DNA of 64,000 nt, taken from NCBI RefSeq assembly GCF_000003605.2, contig NW_003146359.1:1-64000 (forward strand). The letters are read 5' to 3'. Below, in pieces: positions 9,548 through 22,940 of the stretch. Origin of the DNA: Saccoglossus kowalevskii (lineage: Eukaryota > Hemichordata > Enteropneusta > Harrimaniidae). The notes under the pieces were generated by a model, which did not search any database, was not told where the DNA came from, and saw nothing but the letters and a program-made list of their open reading frames with translations. The translations under genes were made by a program, and so were the position numbers. Positions within the stretch are counted from its first letter, which is position 1. Every line of letters starts with the position of its first letter.

Positions 9548-10385
9548 GGTTGGTTCCATCACATACATGTCAAAGATATGAGGCAACGTTCGTGCATCAT
9601 TTTTACTGTAATGTCATTTATTTATAGTAGAAAGACATTGAAATTTATGTATTTTTTTCAAATTCATAGAAAGTTTTCGATTTTCCCTATTATTTTCAAA
9701 GAACAAGGTGTTGATGCGGTCGGCACATAGTGCGTTTTAGCTGTTAAATTACCGTAAAAAGTTGTTCAAAGTGAACCCAAAGTTGTACAAAGTGATTGCA
9801 AAGTTTGTAGATGTATATGCATGTTTGACCTAACTTGTTGGCATATAGAAACCCGCAGTTGTAAAGTCAAAAAATGAATAAAAGCCAGATAAAAGCAGCC
9901 TATATGAGCAGAGTGTCACATGAGCTGATTGACTGTAAAAATGACAGAAAACAGAGTGCACAGTTGGTAAAAGCGTTCGAAACGTTGGCGTGGCTGCTTG
10001 TATATTTAACCTAAGTCATTGGCACGACAACCCCGCAGTTAAATTTTCAAAACATTAAGTAAATGTATAGAAAATGTCCTATATAGAAACAGATTATCGC
10101 CACTGGGAACCGACAATTCGAATACAAACAGCTTACAAAGTTGTGAAAACCGATTGCAAAGTTGGTAGATTCGATTGGGAATGTTACATATGATATTATA
10201 CTGACGGGTTCTATAGTTGAAAGTTCGAAAACAAGAATACATATTTCGTAAAATGCCGTTAAAATAGAGTAGTTTTACTCGAAGCATGTAAAGGTCATAG
10301 GTCAATTCAAGAAGTAACTTGTGCAAACGCTATCAATTTTAAAACAGTTTCAAACATTAAATAGCCATCAATTCAGGCAAATTTC

Positions 10386-10504
10386 AAATTACTTAAACAA
10401 TAGTGTGGGTAGGTGATCGAACAATGTCAAAAGTTAAGCTGATTCGGGCATGGTTAGTACTTGCATGGGAGACTACCTGAGTAAACCAGCTGGAGTAAAT
10501 TTTT
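10386..10504 (+). pseudogene. 5S rRNA-derived segment, copy 11
   Basis: Unit 11 (9559-10515). It reads TGTCAAAAGTTAAGC before box A, shared with copy 49. Confidence 0.75.
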
Positions 10505-11343
10505 GGTTGGTTCCATCACATACATGTCAAAGATATGAGGCAACGTTCGTGCATCATTTTTACTGTAATGTAAATTATTTATAGTAGAAAGACATTGAAA
10601 TTTATGTATTTTTTTCAAATTCATGGAAAGTTTTCGATTTTCCCTATTATTTTCAAAGAACAAGTTGTTGATGCGGTCGGCACATAGTGCGTTTTCGCTG
10701 TTAAATTACCGTAAAAAGTTGTTCAAAGTGAACGCAAAGTTGTACAAAGTGATTGCAAAGTTTGTAGATGTATATGCATGTTTGACCTAACTTGTTGGCA
10801 TATAGAAACCCGCAGTTGTAAAGTCAAAAAATGAATAAAAGCCAGATAAAAGCAGCCTATATGAGCAGAGTGTCACATGAGCTGATTGACTGTAAAAATG
10901 ACAGAAAACGGAGTGCACAGTTGGTAAAAGCGTTCGAAACGTTGGCGTGGCTGCTTGTGTATTTAACCTAAGTCATTGGCACGACAACCCCGCAGTTAAA
11001 TTTTCAAAACATTAAGCAAATGTATAGAAAATGTCCTATATAAAAACAGATTATCGCCACCGGGAACCGACAAATTCGAAGACAAACAGCTTACAAAGTT
11101 GTGAAAACCGATTGCAAAGTTGGTAGATTCGATTGGGAATGTTACATATGATATTATACTGACGGGTCCTATAGTTAAAAGTTCGAAAACAAGAATACAT
11201 ATTTCGTAAAATGCCGTTAAAATAGAGTAGTTTTACTCGAAGCATGTAAAGGTCATAGGTCAATTCAAGAAGTAACGTGTGCAAACGCTATCAATTTTAA
11301 AACAGTTTCAAACATTAAATAGCCATCAATTCAGGCAAATTTC

Positions 11344-11462
11344 AAATTACTTAAACAATTGTGTGGGTAGGTGATCGAACAATGTCTAAAGTTAATCTGA
11401 TTCGGGCATGGTTAGTACTTGCATGGGAGACTACCTGAGTAAACCAGCTGGAGTAAATTTTT
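11344..11462 (+). pseudogene. 5S rRNA-derived segment, copy 12
   Basis: Unit 12 (10516-11473). It has CAATTGTGTGGG and a box A change, GTTAATCTGATTC, shared with copies 37 and 56. Confidence 0.75.
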
Positions 11463-12301
11463 GGTTGGTTCCATCACATACATGTCAAAGATATGAGGCA
11501 ACGTTCGTGCATCATTTTTACTGTAATGTCAATTATTTATAGTAGAAAGACATTGAAATTTATGTATTTTTTTTCAAATTCATGGAAAGTTTTCGATTTT
11601 CCCTATTATTTTCAAAGAACAAGTTGTTGATGCGGTCGGCACATAGTGCGTTTTCGCTGTTAAATTACCGTAAAAAGTTGTTCAAAGTGAACGCAAAGTT
11701 GTACAAAGTGATTGCAAAGTTTGTAGATGTATATGCATGTTTGACCTAACTTGTTGGCATATAGAAACCCGCAGTTGTAAAGTCAAAAAATGAATAAAAG
11801 CCAGATAAAAGCAGCCTATATGAGGAGAGTGTCACATGAGCTGATTGACTGTAAAAATGATAGAAAACAGAGTGCACAGTTGGTAAAAGCGTTCGAAACG
11901 TTGGCGTGGCTGCTTGTATATTTAACCTAAGTCATTGGCACGACAACCCCGCAGTAAAATTTTCAAAACATTAAGTAAATGTATAGAAAATGTCCTATAT
12001 AGAAACAGATTATCGCCACTGGGAACAGACATTTCGAATACAAACAGCTTACAAAGTTGTGAAAACCGATTGCAAAGTTGGTAGATTCGATTGGGAATGT
12101 TACATATGATATTATACTGACGGGTCCTATATTTGAAATTTCGAAAACAAGAATACATATTTCGTAAAATGCTGTTATAATAGCGTAGTGTTACTCGAAG
12201 CATGTAGAGGTCATAGGTCAATTCAAGAAGTAACCTGTGCAAACGCTATCAATTTTAAAACAGTTTCAAACATTAAATAGCCATCAATTCAGGTAAATTT
12301 C

Positions 12302-12420
12302 AAAGTACTTAAACAATAGTGTGGGTAGGTGATCGAACAATGTCTAAAGTTAAGCTGATTCGGGCATGGTTAGTACTTGCATGGGAGACTACCTGAGTAA
12401 ACCAGCTGGAGTAAATTTTT
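12302..12420 (+). pseudogene. 5S rRNA-derived segment, copy 13
   Basis: Unit 13 (11474-12431, type II to type I switch). The 5' edge is AAAGTACTTA; the boxes match consensus. Confidence 0.75.
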
Positions 12421-13258
12421 GGTTGGTTCCATCACATACATGTCAAAGATATGAGGTAACGTTCGTGCATCATTTTTACTGTAATGTCAATTATTTATAG
12501 TAGAAAGACATTGAAATTTATGTATTTTTTTTCAAATTCATGGAAAGTTTTCGATTTTCCCTATTATTTTCAAAGAACAAGTTGTTGATGCGGTCGGCAC
12601 ATAGTGTGTTTTAGCTGTTAAATTACCGTAAAAGTTGTTCAAAGTGAACGCAAAGTTGTACAAAGTGATTGCAAAGTTTGTAGATGTATATGCATGTTTG
12701 ACCTAACTTGTTGGCATATAGAAACCCGCAGTTGTAAAGTCAAAAAATGAATAAAAGCCAGATAAAAGCAGCCTATATGAGCAGAGTGTCACATGAGCTG
12801 ATTGACTGTAAAAATGACAGAACACAGAGTGCACAGTTGTTAAAAGCGTTCGAAACGTTGGCGTGGCTGCTTGTATATTTAACCTAAGTCATTGGCACGA
12901 CAACCCCGCAGTAACATTTTCAAAACATTAAGTAAATGTATAGAAAATGTCCTATATAGAAACATATTATCGCCACTGGGAACCGACAATTCGAATACAA
13001 ACAGCTTACAAAGTTGCGAAAACCGATTGCAAAGTTGGTAGATTCGATTGGGAATGTTACATATGATATTATACTGACGGGTCCTATATTTGAAATTTCG
13101 AAAACAAGAATACATATTTCGTAAAATGCTGTTAAAATAGCGTAGTGTTACTCGAAGCATGTAGAGGTCATAGGTCAATTCAAGAAGTAACCTGTGCAAA
13201 CGCTATCAATTTTAAAACAGTTTCAAACATTAAATAGCCATCAATTCAGGTAAATTTC

Positions 13259-13377
13259 AAATTACTTAAACAATAGTGTGAGTAGGTGATCGAACAATGT
13301 CTAAAGTTAAGCTGATTCGGGCATGGTTAGTACTTGCATGGGAGACTACCTGAGTAAACCAGCTGGAGTAAATTTTT
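13259..13377 (+). pseudogene. 5S rRNA-derived segment, copy 14
   Basis: Unit 14 (12432-13388). The only change I see is GTGTGAGTAGG in the 5' half. Confidence 0.75.
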
Positions 13378-14214
13378 GGTTGGTTCCATCACATACATGT
13401 CAAAGATATGAGGTAACGTTCGTGCATCATTTTTACTGTAATGTCAATTATTTATAGTAGAAAGACATTGAAATTTATGTATTTTTTTTCAAATTCATGG
13501 AAAGTTTTCGATTTTCCCTATTATTTTCAAAGAACAAGTTGTTGATGCGGTCGGCACATAGTGTGTTTTAGCTGTTAAATTACCGTAAAAGTTGTTCAAA
13601 GTGAACGCAAAGTTGTACAAAGTGATTGCAAAGTTTGCAGATGTATATGCATGTTTGACCTAACTTGTTGGCATATAGAAACCCGCAGTTGTAAAGTCAA
13701 AAAATGAATAAAAGCCAGATAAAAGCAGCCTATATGAGGAGAGTGTCACATGAGCTGATTGACTGTAAAAATGACAGAAAACAGAGTGCACAGTTGGTAA
13801 AAGCGTTCGAAACGTTGGCGTAGCTGCTTGTATATTTAACCTAAGTCATTGGCACGACAACCCCCAGTAAAATTTTCAAAACATTAAGTAAATGTATAGA
13901 AAATGTCCTATATAGAAACAGATTATCGCCACTGGGAACCGACAATTCGAATACAAACAGCTTACAAAGTTGTGAAAACCGATTGCAAAGTTGGTAGATT
14001 CGATTGGGAATGTTACATATGATATTATACTGACGGGTCCTGTATTTGAAATTTCGAAAACAAGAATACATATTTCGTAAAATGCTGTTAAAATAGCGTA
14101 GTGTTACTCAAAGCATGTAGAGGTCATAGGTCAATTCAAGAAGTAACTTGTGCAAACGCTATCAATTTTAAAACAGTTTCAAACATTAAATAGTCATCAA
14201 TTCATGTAAATTTC

Positions 14215-14333
14215 AAATTACTTAAACAACAGTGTGGGTAAGTGATCGAACAATGTCTAAAGTTCAGCTGATTTGGGGATGGTTAGTACTTGCATGGGAG
14301 ACTACCTGAGTGAACCAGCTGGAGTAAATTTTT
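14215..14333 (+). pseudogene. 5S rRNA-derived segment, copy 15
   Basis: Unit 15 (13389-14344). It diverges in box A and IE: GTTCAGCTGATTTGGGGATGG. It also has CAACAGTGTGGGTAAGTG and GAGTGAACC. Most changes are shared with copy 18. Confidence 0.75.
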
Positions 14334-15164
14334 GGTTGGTTCCATCACATACATGTCAAAGATATGAGGCAACGTTCGTGAATCATTTTTACTGTAATGT
14401 CAATTATTTATAGTAGAACGACATTGAAATTTATGTATTTTTTTTCAAATTCATGGAAAGTTTTCGATTTTCCCTATTATTTTCAAAGAACAAGTTGTTG
14501 ATGCGGTCGGCACATAGTGCGTTTTAGCTGTTAAATTACCGTAAAAAGTTGTTCAAAGTGAACGCAAAGTTGTACAAAGTGATTGCAAAGTTTGTAGATG
14601 TATATGCATGTTTGACCTAACTTGTTGGCATATAGAAACTCGCAGTTGTAAAGTCAAAAATGATAAAGTCAGATAAAAGCAGCCTATATGAGCAGAGTGT
14701 CACATGAGCTGATGACTGTAAAATGATAGAAAACAGAGTGCACAGTGGTAAAAGCGTTCGAAACGTTGGCGTGGCTGCTGTATATTTAACTAAGTCATTG
14801 GCACGACAACCCCGCAGTAAAATTTTCAAAACATTAAGTAAATGTATAGAAAATGTCCTATATAGAAACAGATTATCGCCACTGGGAACCGACAATTCGA
14901 ATACAAACAGCTTACAAAGTTGTGAAAACCGATTGCAAAGTTGGTAGATTCGATTGGGAATGTTACATATGATATTATACTGACGGGTCCTATATTTGAA
15001 ATTTCGAAAACAAGAATACATATTTCGTAAAATGCTGTTATAATAGCGTAGTGTTACTCGAAGCATGTAGAGGTCATAGGTCAATTCAAGAAGTAACCTG
15101 TGCAAACGCTATCAATTTTAAAACAGTTTCAAACATTAAATAGCCATCAATTCAGGTAAATTTC

Positions 15165-15283
15165 GAAGTACTTAAACAATAGTGTGGGTAGGTGATCGAA
15201 CAATGTCTAAAGTTAAGCTGATTCGGGCATGGTTAGTACTTGCATGGGAGACTACCTGAGTAAACCAGCTGGAGTAAATTTTT
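15165..15283 (+). pseudogene. 5S rRNA-derived segment, copy 16
   Basis: Unit 16 (14345-15294, 950 bp). The 5' edge is GAAGTACTTA; the boxes match consensus. Confidence 0.75.
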
Positions 15284-16121
15284 GGTTGGTTCCATCACAT
15301 ACATGTCAAAGATATGAGGTAACGTTCGTGCATCATTTTTACTGTAATGTCAATTATTTATAGTAGAAAGACATTGAAATTTATGTATTTTTTTTCAAAT
15401 TCATGGAAAGTTTTCGATTTTCCCTATTATTTTCAAAGAACAAGTTGTTGATGCGGTCGGCACATAGTGTGTTTTAGCTGTTAAATTACCGTAAAAGTTG
15501 TTCAAAGTGAACGCAAAGTTGTACAAAGTGATTGCAAAGTTTGTAGATGTATATGCATGTTTGACCTAACTTGTTGGCATATAGAAACCCGCAGTTGTAA
15601 AGTCAAAAAATGAATAAAAGCCAGATAAAAGCAGCCTATATGAGGAGAGTGTCACATGAGCTGATTGACTGTAAAAATGATAGAAAACAGAGTGCACAGT
15701 TGGTAAAAGCGTTCGAAACGTTGGCGTGGCTGCTTGTATATTTAACCTAAGTCATTGGCACGACAACCCCGCAGTAAAATTTTCAAAACATTAAGTAAAT
15801 GTATAGAAAATGTCCTATATAGAAACAGATTATCGCATCTGGGAACCGACATTTCGAATACAAACAGCTTACAAAGTTGTGAAAACCGATTGCAAAGTTG
15901 GTATATTCGATTGGGAATGTTACATATGATATTATACTGACGGGTCCTATATTTGAAATTTCGAAAACAAGAATACATATTTCGTAAAATGCTGTTAAAA
16001 TAGCGTAGTGTTACTCGAAGCATGTAGAGGTCATAGGTCAATTCAAGAAGTAACCTGTGCAAACGCTATCAATTTTAAAACAGTTTCAAACATTAAATAG
16101 CCATCAATTCAGGTAAATTTC

Positions 16122-16240
16122 AAATTACTTAAACAATAGTGTGGGTAGGTGATCGAACAATGTCTAAAGTTAAGCTGATTCGGGCATGGTTAGTACTTGC
16201 ATGGGAGACTACCTGAGTAAACCAGCTGGAGTAAATTTTT
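16122..16240 (+). pseudogene. 5S rRNA-derived segment, copy 17
   Basis: Unit 17 (15295-16251, type I). I see no change from the array consensus. Confidence 0.75.
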
Positions 16241-17079
16241 GGTTGGTTCCATCACATACATGTCAAAGATATGAGGTAACGTTCGTGCATCATTTTTACT
16301 GTAATGTCAATTATTTATAGTAGAAAGACATTGAAATTTATGTATTTTTTTTCAAATTCATGGAAAGTTTTCGATTTTCCTTATTATTTTCAAAGAACAA
16401 GTTGTTGATGCGGTCGGCACATAGTGCGTTTTAGCTGTTAAATTACCGTAAAAAGTTGTTCAAAGTGAACTCAAAGTTGTACAAAGTGATTGCAAAGTTT
16501 GTAGATGTATATCCATGTTTGACCTAACTTGTTTGCATATAGAAACCCGCAGTTGTAAAGTCAAAAAATGAATAAAAGCCAGATAAAAGCAGCCTATATG
16601 AGCAGAGTGTCACATGAGCTGATTGACTGTAAAAATGACAGAAAACAGAGTGCACACTTGGTAAAAGCGTTCGAAACGTTGGCGTGGCTGCTTGTATATT
16701 AAACTTACGTCATTGGCACGACAACCTCGCAGTAAAATTTTCAAAACATTAAGTAAATGTATAGAAAATGTCATATATAGAAACAGATTATCGCCACTGG
16801 GAACGGACAATTCGAATACAAACAGCGTACAAAGTTGTGAAAACCGATTGCAAAGTTGGTAGATTCGATTGGGAATGTTACATATGATATTATACTGACA
16901 GGTCTTATAGTTGAAAGTTCGAAAAGAAGAATACATATTTCGTAAAATGCCGTTAAAATAGCGTAGTGTTACTCAAAGCATGTAGAGGTCATAGGTCAAT
17001 TCAAGAAGTAACTTGTGCAAACGCTATCAATTTTAAAACAGTTTCAAACATTAAATAGCCATCAATTCATGTAAATTTC

Positions 17080-17199
17080 AAATTACTTAAACAATAGTGT
17101 GGGTAAGTGATCGAACAATGTCTAAAGTTCAGCTGATTTGGGGATGGTTAGTACTTGCAAGGGAGACTACCTGAGTGAACCAGCTGGAGGTAAATTTTT
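17080..17199 (+). pseudogene. 5S rRNA-derived segment, copy 18
   Basis: Unit 18 (16252-17210). It has the copy-15 changes in box A and IE, plus CTTGCAAGGG in box C and an extra G (GGAGGTAAATT). This is among the most divergent copies. Confidence 0.75.
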
Positions 17200-18037
17200 G
17201 GTTGGTTCCATCACATACATGTCAAAGATATGAGGCAACGTTCGTGAATCATTTTTACCGTAATGTCAATTATTTATAGTAGAAAGACATTGAAATTTAT
17301 GTATTTTTTTTCAAATTCATGGAAAGTTTTCGATTTTCCCTATTATTTTCAAAGAACAAGTTGTTGATGCGGTCGGCACATAGTGCGTTTTAGCTGTTAA
17401 ATTACCGTAAAAAGTTGTTCAAAGTGAACGCAAAGTTGTACAAAGTGATTGCAAAGTTTGTAGATGTATATGCATGTTGACCTAACTTGTTGGCATATAG
17501 AAACCCGCAGTCGTAAAGTCAAAAAATGAATAAAAGCCAGATAAAAGCAGTATATATGAGCAGAGTGTCACATGAGCTGATTGACTGTAAAAATGATAGA
17601 AAACAGAGTGCACAGTTGGTAAAAGCGTTCGAAACGTTGGCGTGGCTGCTTGTATATTTAACCTAAGTCATTGGCACGACAACCCCGCAGTAAAATTTTG
17701 AAAACATTAAGTAAATGTATAGAAAATGTCCTATACAGAAACAGATTATCGCCACTGGGAACCGACAATTCGAATACAAACAGCTTACAAAGTTGTGAAA
17801 ACCGATTGCAAAGTTGGTAGATTCGATTGGGAATAATACATATGATATTATACTGACGGGTCCTATAGTTGAAAGTTCGAAAACAAGAATACATATTTCG
17901 TAAAATGCCGTTAAAATAGCGTAGTGTTATTCGAAGCATGTAGAGGTCATAGGTCAATTCAAGAAGTAACTAGAGCAAACGCTATCAATTTTAAAACAGT
18001 TTCAAACATTAAATAGCCATCAATTCAGGTAAATTTC

Positions 18038-18156
18038 AAATTACTTAAACAATAGTGTGGGTAGATGATCGAACAATGTCTAAAGTTATGCTGATTCGGG
18101 CATGGTTAGTACTTGCATGGGAGACTACCTGAGTAAACCAGCTGGAGTAAATTTTT
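18038..18156 (+). pseudogene. 5S rRNA-derived segment, copy 19
   Basis: Unit 19 (17211-18167). It has GTAGATGATCG and a box A change, GTTATGCTG, shared only with copy 45. Confidence 0.75.
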
Positions 18157-18992
18157 GGTTGGTTCCATCACATACATGTCAAAGATATGAGGCAACGTTC
18201 GTGCATCATTTTTACTGTAATGTCAATTATTTATAGTAGAAAGACATTGAAATTTATGTATTTTTTCAAATTCATGGAAAGTTTTCGATTTTCCCTATTA
18301 TTTTCAAAGAACAAGTTGTTGATGTGGTCGGCACATAGTGCGTATTAGCTGTTAAATCACCGTAAAAAGTTGTACAAAGTGAACGCAAAGTTGTACAAAG
18401 TGATTGCAAAGTTTGTAGATGTATATACATGTTTGACCTAACTTGTTGGCATATAGAAACCCGCAGTCGTAAAGTCAAAAAATGAATAAAAGCCAGATAA
18501 AAGCAGCCTATATGAGCAGAGAGTCACATGAGCTGATTGACTGTAAAAATGACAGAAAACAGAGTGCACAGTTGGTAAAAGCGTTCGAAACGTTGGCGTG
18601 GCTGCTTGTATATTTAACCTAAGTCATTGGCACGACAACCCCGCAGTAAAATTTTCAAAACATTAAGTAAATGTATAGAAAATGTCCTATATAGAAACAG
18701 ATTATCGCCACTGGGAACCGACAATTCGATACAAACAGCTTACAAAGTTGTGAAAACCGATTTCAAAGTTGGTAGATTCGATTGGGAATGTTACATATGA
18801 TATTATACTGACGGGTCCTATAGTTGAAAGTTCGAAAACAAGAATACATATTTCGTAAAATGCCGTTAAAATAGCGTAGTGTTACTCGAATCATGTAGAG
18901 GTCATAGGTCAATTCACGAAGTAACTTGTGCAAACGCTATCAATTTTAAAACAGTTTCAAACATTAAATAGCCATCAATTCAGGTAAATTTC

Positions 18993-19111
18993 AAATTACT
19001 TAAACAATAGTGTGGGTAGGTGATCGAACAATGTCTAAAGTTAAGCTGATTCGGGCATGGTTAGTACTTGCATGGGAGACTACCTGAGTAAACCAGCTGG
19101 AGTAAATTTTT
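18993..19111 (+). pseudogene. 5S rRNA-derived segment, copy 20
   Basis: Unit 20 (18168-19122). I see no change from the array consensus. Confidence 0.75.
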
Positions 19112-19948
19112 GGTTGGTTCCATCACATACATGTCAAAGATATGAGGTAACGTTCGTGCATCATTTTTACTGTAATGTCAATTATTTATAGTAGAAAGAC
19201 ATTGAAATTTATGTATTTTTTTCAAATTCATGGAAAGTTTTCGATTTTCCCTATTATTTTCAAAGAACAAGTTGTTGATGCGGTCGGCACATAGTGTGTT
19301 TTAGCTGTTAAATTACCGTAAAAGTTGTTCAAAGTGAACGCAAAGTTGTACAAAGTGATTGCAAAGTTTGTAGATGTATATGCATGTTTGACCTAACTTG
19401 TTGGCATATAGAAACCCGCAGTTGTAAAGTCAAAAAATGAATAAAAGCCAGATAAAAGCAGCCTATATGAGGAGAGTGTCACATGAGCTGATTGACTGTA
19501 AAAATGATAGAAAACAGAGTGCACAGTTGGTAAAAGCGTTCGAAACGTTGGCGTGGCTGCTTGTATATTTAACCTAAGTCATTGGCACGACAACCCCGCA
19601 GTAAAATTTTCAAAACATTAAGTAAATGTATAGAAAATGTCCTATATAGAAACAGATTATCGCCACTGGGAACCGACATTTCGAATACAAACAGCTTACA
19701 AAGTTGTGAAAACCGATTGCAAAGTTGGTAGATTCGATTGGGAATGTTACATATGATATTATACTGACGGGTCCTATATTTGAAATTTCGAAAACAAGAA
19801 TACATATTTCGTAAAATGCTGTTAAAATAGCGTAGTGTTACTCGAAGCATGTAGAGGTCATAGGTCAATTCAAGAAGTAACCTGTGCAAACGCTATCAAT
19901 TTTAAAACAGTTTCAAACATTAAATAGCCATCAATTCAGGTAAATTTC

Positions 19949-20067
19949 AAATTACTTAAACAATAGTGTGGGTAGGTGATCGAACAATGTCTAAAGTTAA
20001 GCTGATTCGGGCATGGTTAGTACTTGCATGGGAGACTACCTGAGTAAACCAGCTGGAGTAAATTTTT
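19949..20067 (+). pseudogene. 5S rRNA-derived segment, copy 21
   Basis: Unit 21 (19123-20078, type I). I see no change from the array consensus. Confidence 0.75.
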
Positions 20068-20907
20068 GGTTGGTTCCATCACATACATGTCAAAGATATG
20101 AGGTAACGTTCGTGCATCATTTTTACTGTAATGTCAATTATTTAGAGTAGAAAGACATTGAAATTTATGTATTTTTTTTCAAATTCATGGAAAGTTTTCG
20201 ATTTTCCCTATTATTTTCAAAGAACAAGTTGTTGATGCGGTCGGCACATAGTGCGTTTTAGCTGTTAAATTACCGTAAAAAGTTGTTCAAAGTGAACGCA
20301 AAGTTGTACAAAGTGATTGCAAAGTTTGTAGATGTATATGCATGTTTGACCTAACTTGTTGGCATATAGAAACCCGCAGTTGTAAAGTCAAAAAATGAAT
20401 AAAAAGTCAGATAAAAGCAGCCTATATGAGCAGAGTGTCACATGAGCTGATTGACTGTAAAAATGATAGAAAACAGAGTGCACAGTTGGTAAAAGCGTTC
20501 AAAACGTTGGCGTGGCTGCTTGTATATTTAACCTAAGTCATTGGCACGACAACCCCGCAGTAAAATTTTCAAAACATTAAGTAAATGTATAGAAAATGTC
20601 CTATATAGAAACAGATTATCGCCACTGGGAACCGACAATTCGAATACAAACAGCTTACAAAGTTGTGAAAACCGATTGCAAAGTTGGTAGATTCGATTGG
20701 GAATGTTACATATGATATTATACTGACGGGTCCTATATTTGAAATTTCGAAAACAAGAATACATATTTCGTAAAATGCTGTTAAAATAGCGTAGTGTTAC
20801 TCGAAGCATGTAGAGGTCATAGGTCAATTCAAGAAGTAACCTGTGCAAACGCTATCAATTTTAAAACAGTTTCAAACATTAAATAGCCATCAATTCAGGT
20901 AAATTTC

Positions 20908-21025
20908 AAATTACTTAAACAATAGTGTGGGTAGGTGATCGAAAAATGTCTAAAGTTAGCTGATTCGGGCATGGTTAGTACTTGCATGGGAGACTACCTG
21001 AGTAAACCAGCTGGAGTAAATTTTT
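20908..21025 (+). pseudogene. 5S rRNA-derived segment, copy 22
   Basis: Unit 22 (20079-21036, type I). It has CGAAAAATGTC, and box A lacks one A (AGTTAGCTG). Confidence 0.75.
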
Positions 21026-21864
21026 GGTTGGTTCCATCACATACATGTCAAAGATATGAGGTAACGTTCGTGCATCATTTTTACTGTAATGTCAATTATT
21101 TATAGTAGAAAGACATTGAAATTTATGTATTTTTTTTCAAATTCATGGAAAGTTTTCGATTTTCCCTATTATTTTCAAAGAACAAGTTGTTGATGCGGTC
21201 GGCACATAGTGCGTTTTAGCTGTTAAATTACCGTAAAAAGTTGTTCAAAGTGAACGCAAAGTTGTACAAAGTGATTGCAAAGTTTGTAGAAGTATATGCA
21301 TGTTTGACCTAACTTGTTGGCATATAGAAACCCGCAGTTGTAAAGTCAAAAAATGAATAAAAGTCAGATAAAAGCAGCCTATATGAGCAGAGTGTCACAT
21401 GAGCTGATTGACTGTAAAAATGATAGAAAACAGAGTGCACAGTTGGTAAAAGCGTTCAAAACGTTGACGTGGCTGCTTGTATATTTAACCTAAGTCATTG
21501 GCACGACAACCCCGCAGTAAAATTTTCAAAACATTAAGTAAATGTATAGAAAATGTCCTATATAGAAACAGATTATCGCCACTGGGAACCGACAATTCGA
21601 ATACAAACAGCTTACAAAGTTGTGAAAACCGATTGCAAAGTTGGTAGATTCGATTGGGAATGTTACATATGATATTATACTGACGGGTCCTATATTTGAA
21701 ATTTCGAAAACAAGAATACATATTTCGTAAAATGCTGTTATAATAGCGTAGTGTTACTCGAAGCATGTAGAGGTCATAGGTCAATTCAAGAAGTAACCTG
21801 TGCAAACGCTATCAATTTTAAAACAGTTTCAAACATTAAATAGCCATCAATTCAGGTAAATTTC

Positions 21865-21983
21865 AAAGTACTTAAACAATAGTGTGGGTAGGTGATCGAA
21901 CAATGTCTAAAGTTAAGCTGATTCGGGCATGGTTAGTACTTGCATGGGAGACTACCTGAGTAAACCAGCTGGAGTAAATTTTT
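21865..21983 (+). pseudogene. 5S rRNA-derived segment, copy 23
   Basis: Unit 23 (21037-21994, type I). The 5' edge is AAAGTACTTA; the boxes match consensus. Confidence 0.75.
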
Positions 21984-22821
21984 GGTTGGTTCCATCACAT
22001 ACATGTCAAAGATATGAGGTAACGTTCGTGCATCATTTTTACTGTAATGTCAATTATTTATAGTAGAAAGACATTGAAATTTATGTATTTTTTTTCAAAT
22101 TCATGGAAAGTTTTCGATTTTCCCTATTATTTTCAAAGAACAAGTTGTTGATGCGGTCGGCACATAGTGTGTTTTAGCTGTTAAATTACCGTAAAAGTTG
22201 TTCAAAGTGAACGCAAAGTTGTACAAAGTGATTGCAAAGTTTGTAGATGTATATGCATGTTTGACCTAACTTGTTGGCATATAGAAACCCGCAGTTGTAA
22301 AGTCAAAAAATGAATAAAAGCCAGATAAAAGCAGCCTATATGAGGAGAGTGTCACATGAGCTGATTGACTGTAAAAATGATAGAAAACAGAGTGCACAGT
22401 TGGTAAAAGCGTTCGAAACGTTGGCGTGTCTGCTCGTATATTTAACCTAAGTCATTGGCACGACAACCCCGCAGTAAAATTTTCAAAACATTAAGTAAAT
22501 GTATAGAAAATGTCCTATATAGAAACAGATTATCGCCACTGGGAACCGACATTTCGAATACAAACAGCTTACAAAGTTGTGAAAACCGATTGCAAAGTTG
22601 GTAGATTCGATTGGGAATGTTACATATGATATTATACTGACGGGTCCTATATTTGAAATTTCGAAAACAAGAATACATATTTCGTAAAATGCTGTTAAAA
22701 TAGCGTAGTGTTACTCGAAGCATGTAGAGGTCATAGGTCAATTCAAGAAGTAACCTGTGCAAACGCTATCAATTTTAAAACAGTTTCAAACATTAAATAG
22801 CCATCAATTCAGGTAAATTTC

Positions 22822-22940
22822 AAATTACTTAAACAATAGTGTGGGTAGGTGATCGAACAATGTCTAAAGTTAAGCTGATTCGGGCATGGTTAGTACTTGC
22901 ATGGGAGACTACCTGAGTAAACCAGCTGGAGTAAATTTTT
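22822..22940 (+). pseudogene. 5S rRNA-derived segment, copy 24
   Basis: Unit 24 (21995-22951, type I). I see no change from the array consensus. Confidence 0.75.

Larger units (their letters stand above)
7656..11473 (+). repeat. Array block 2: units 9-12, type II and intermediate monomers
   Basis: Type II is recognised by CAGTTAAATTTT, CTATAGTTGAAAGTTCG, AATGCCGTTAAAATAGAG, CATGTAAAGG and GTAACTTGTGC. Units 9 (7656-8601), 11 (9559-10515) and 12 (10516-11473) carry most of these. Unit 10 (8602-9558) is intermediate: it has CAGTAAAATTTT with GCCGTTAAAATAGCG, and private changes such as CATATTATCG and GTTGCGAAAACC. This small island sits between type I stretches. Confidence 0.8.

Noticed and set aside
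10454-10663. Minus-strand frame of 69 codons across the 5S-like segment, also at 46815, 47765 and 51593
   Set aside because: It overlaps the 5S-derived segment and left arm, appears only in some type II units, and has no family resemblance.
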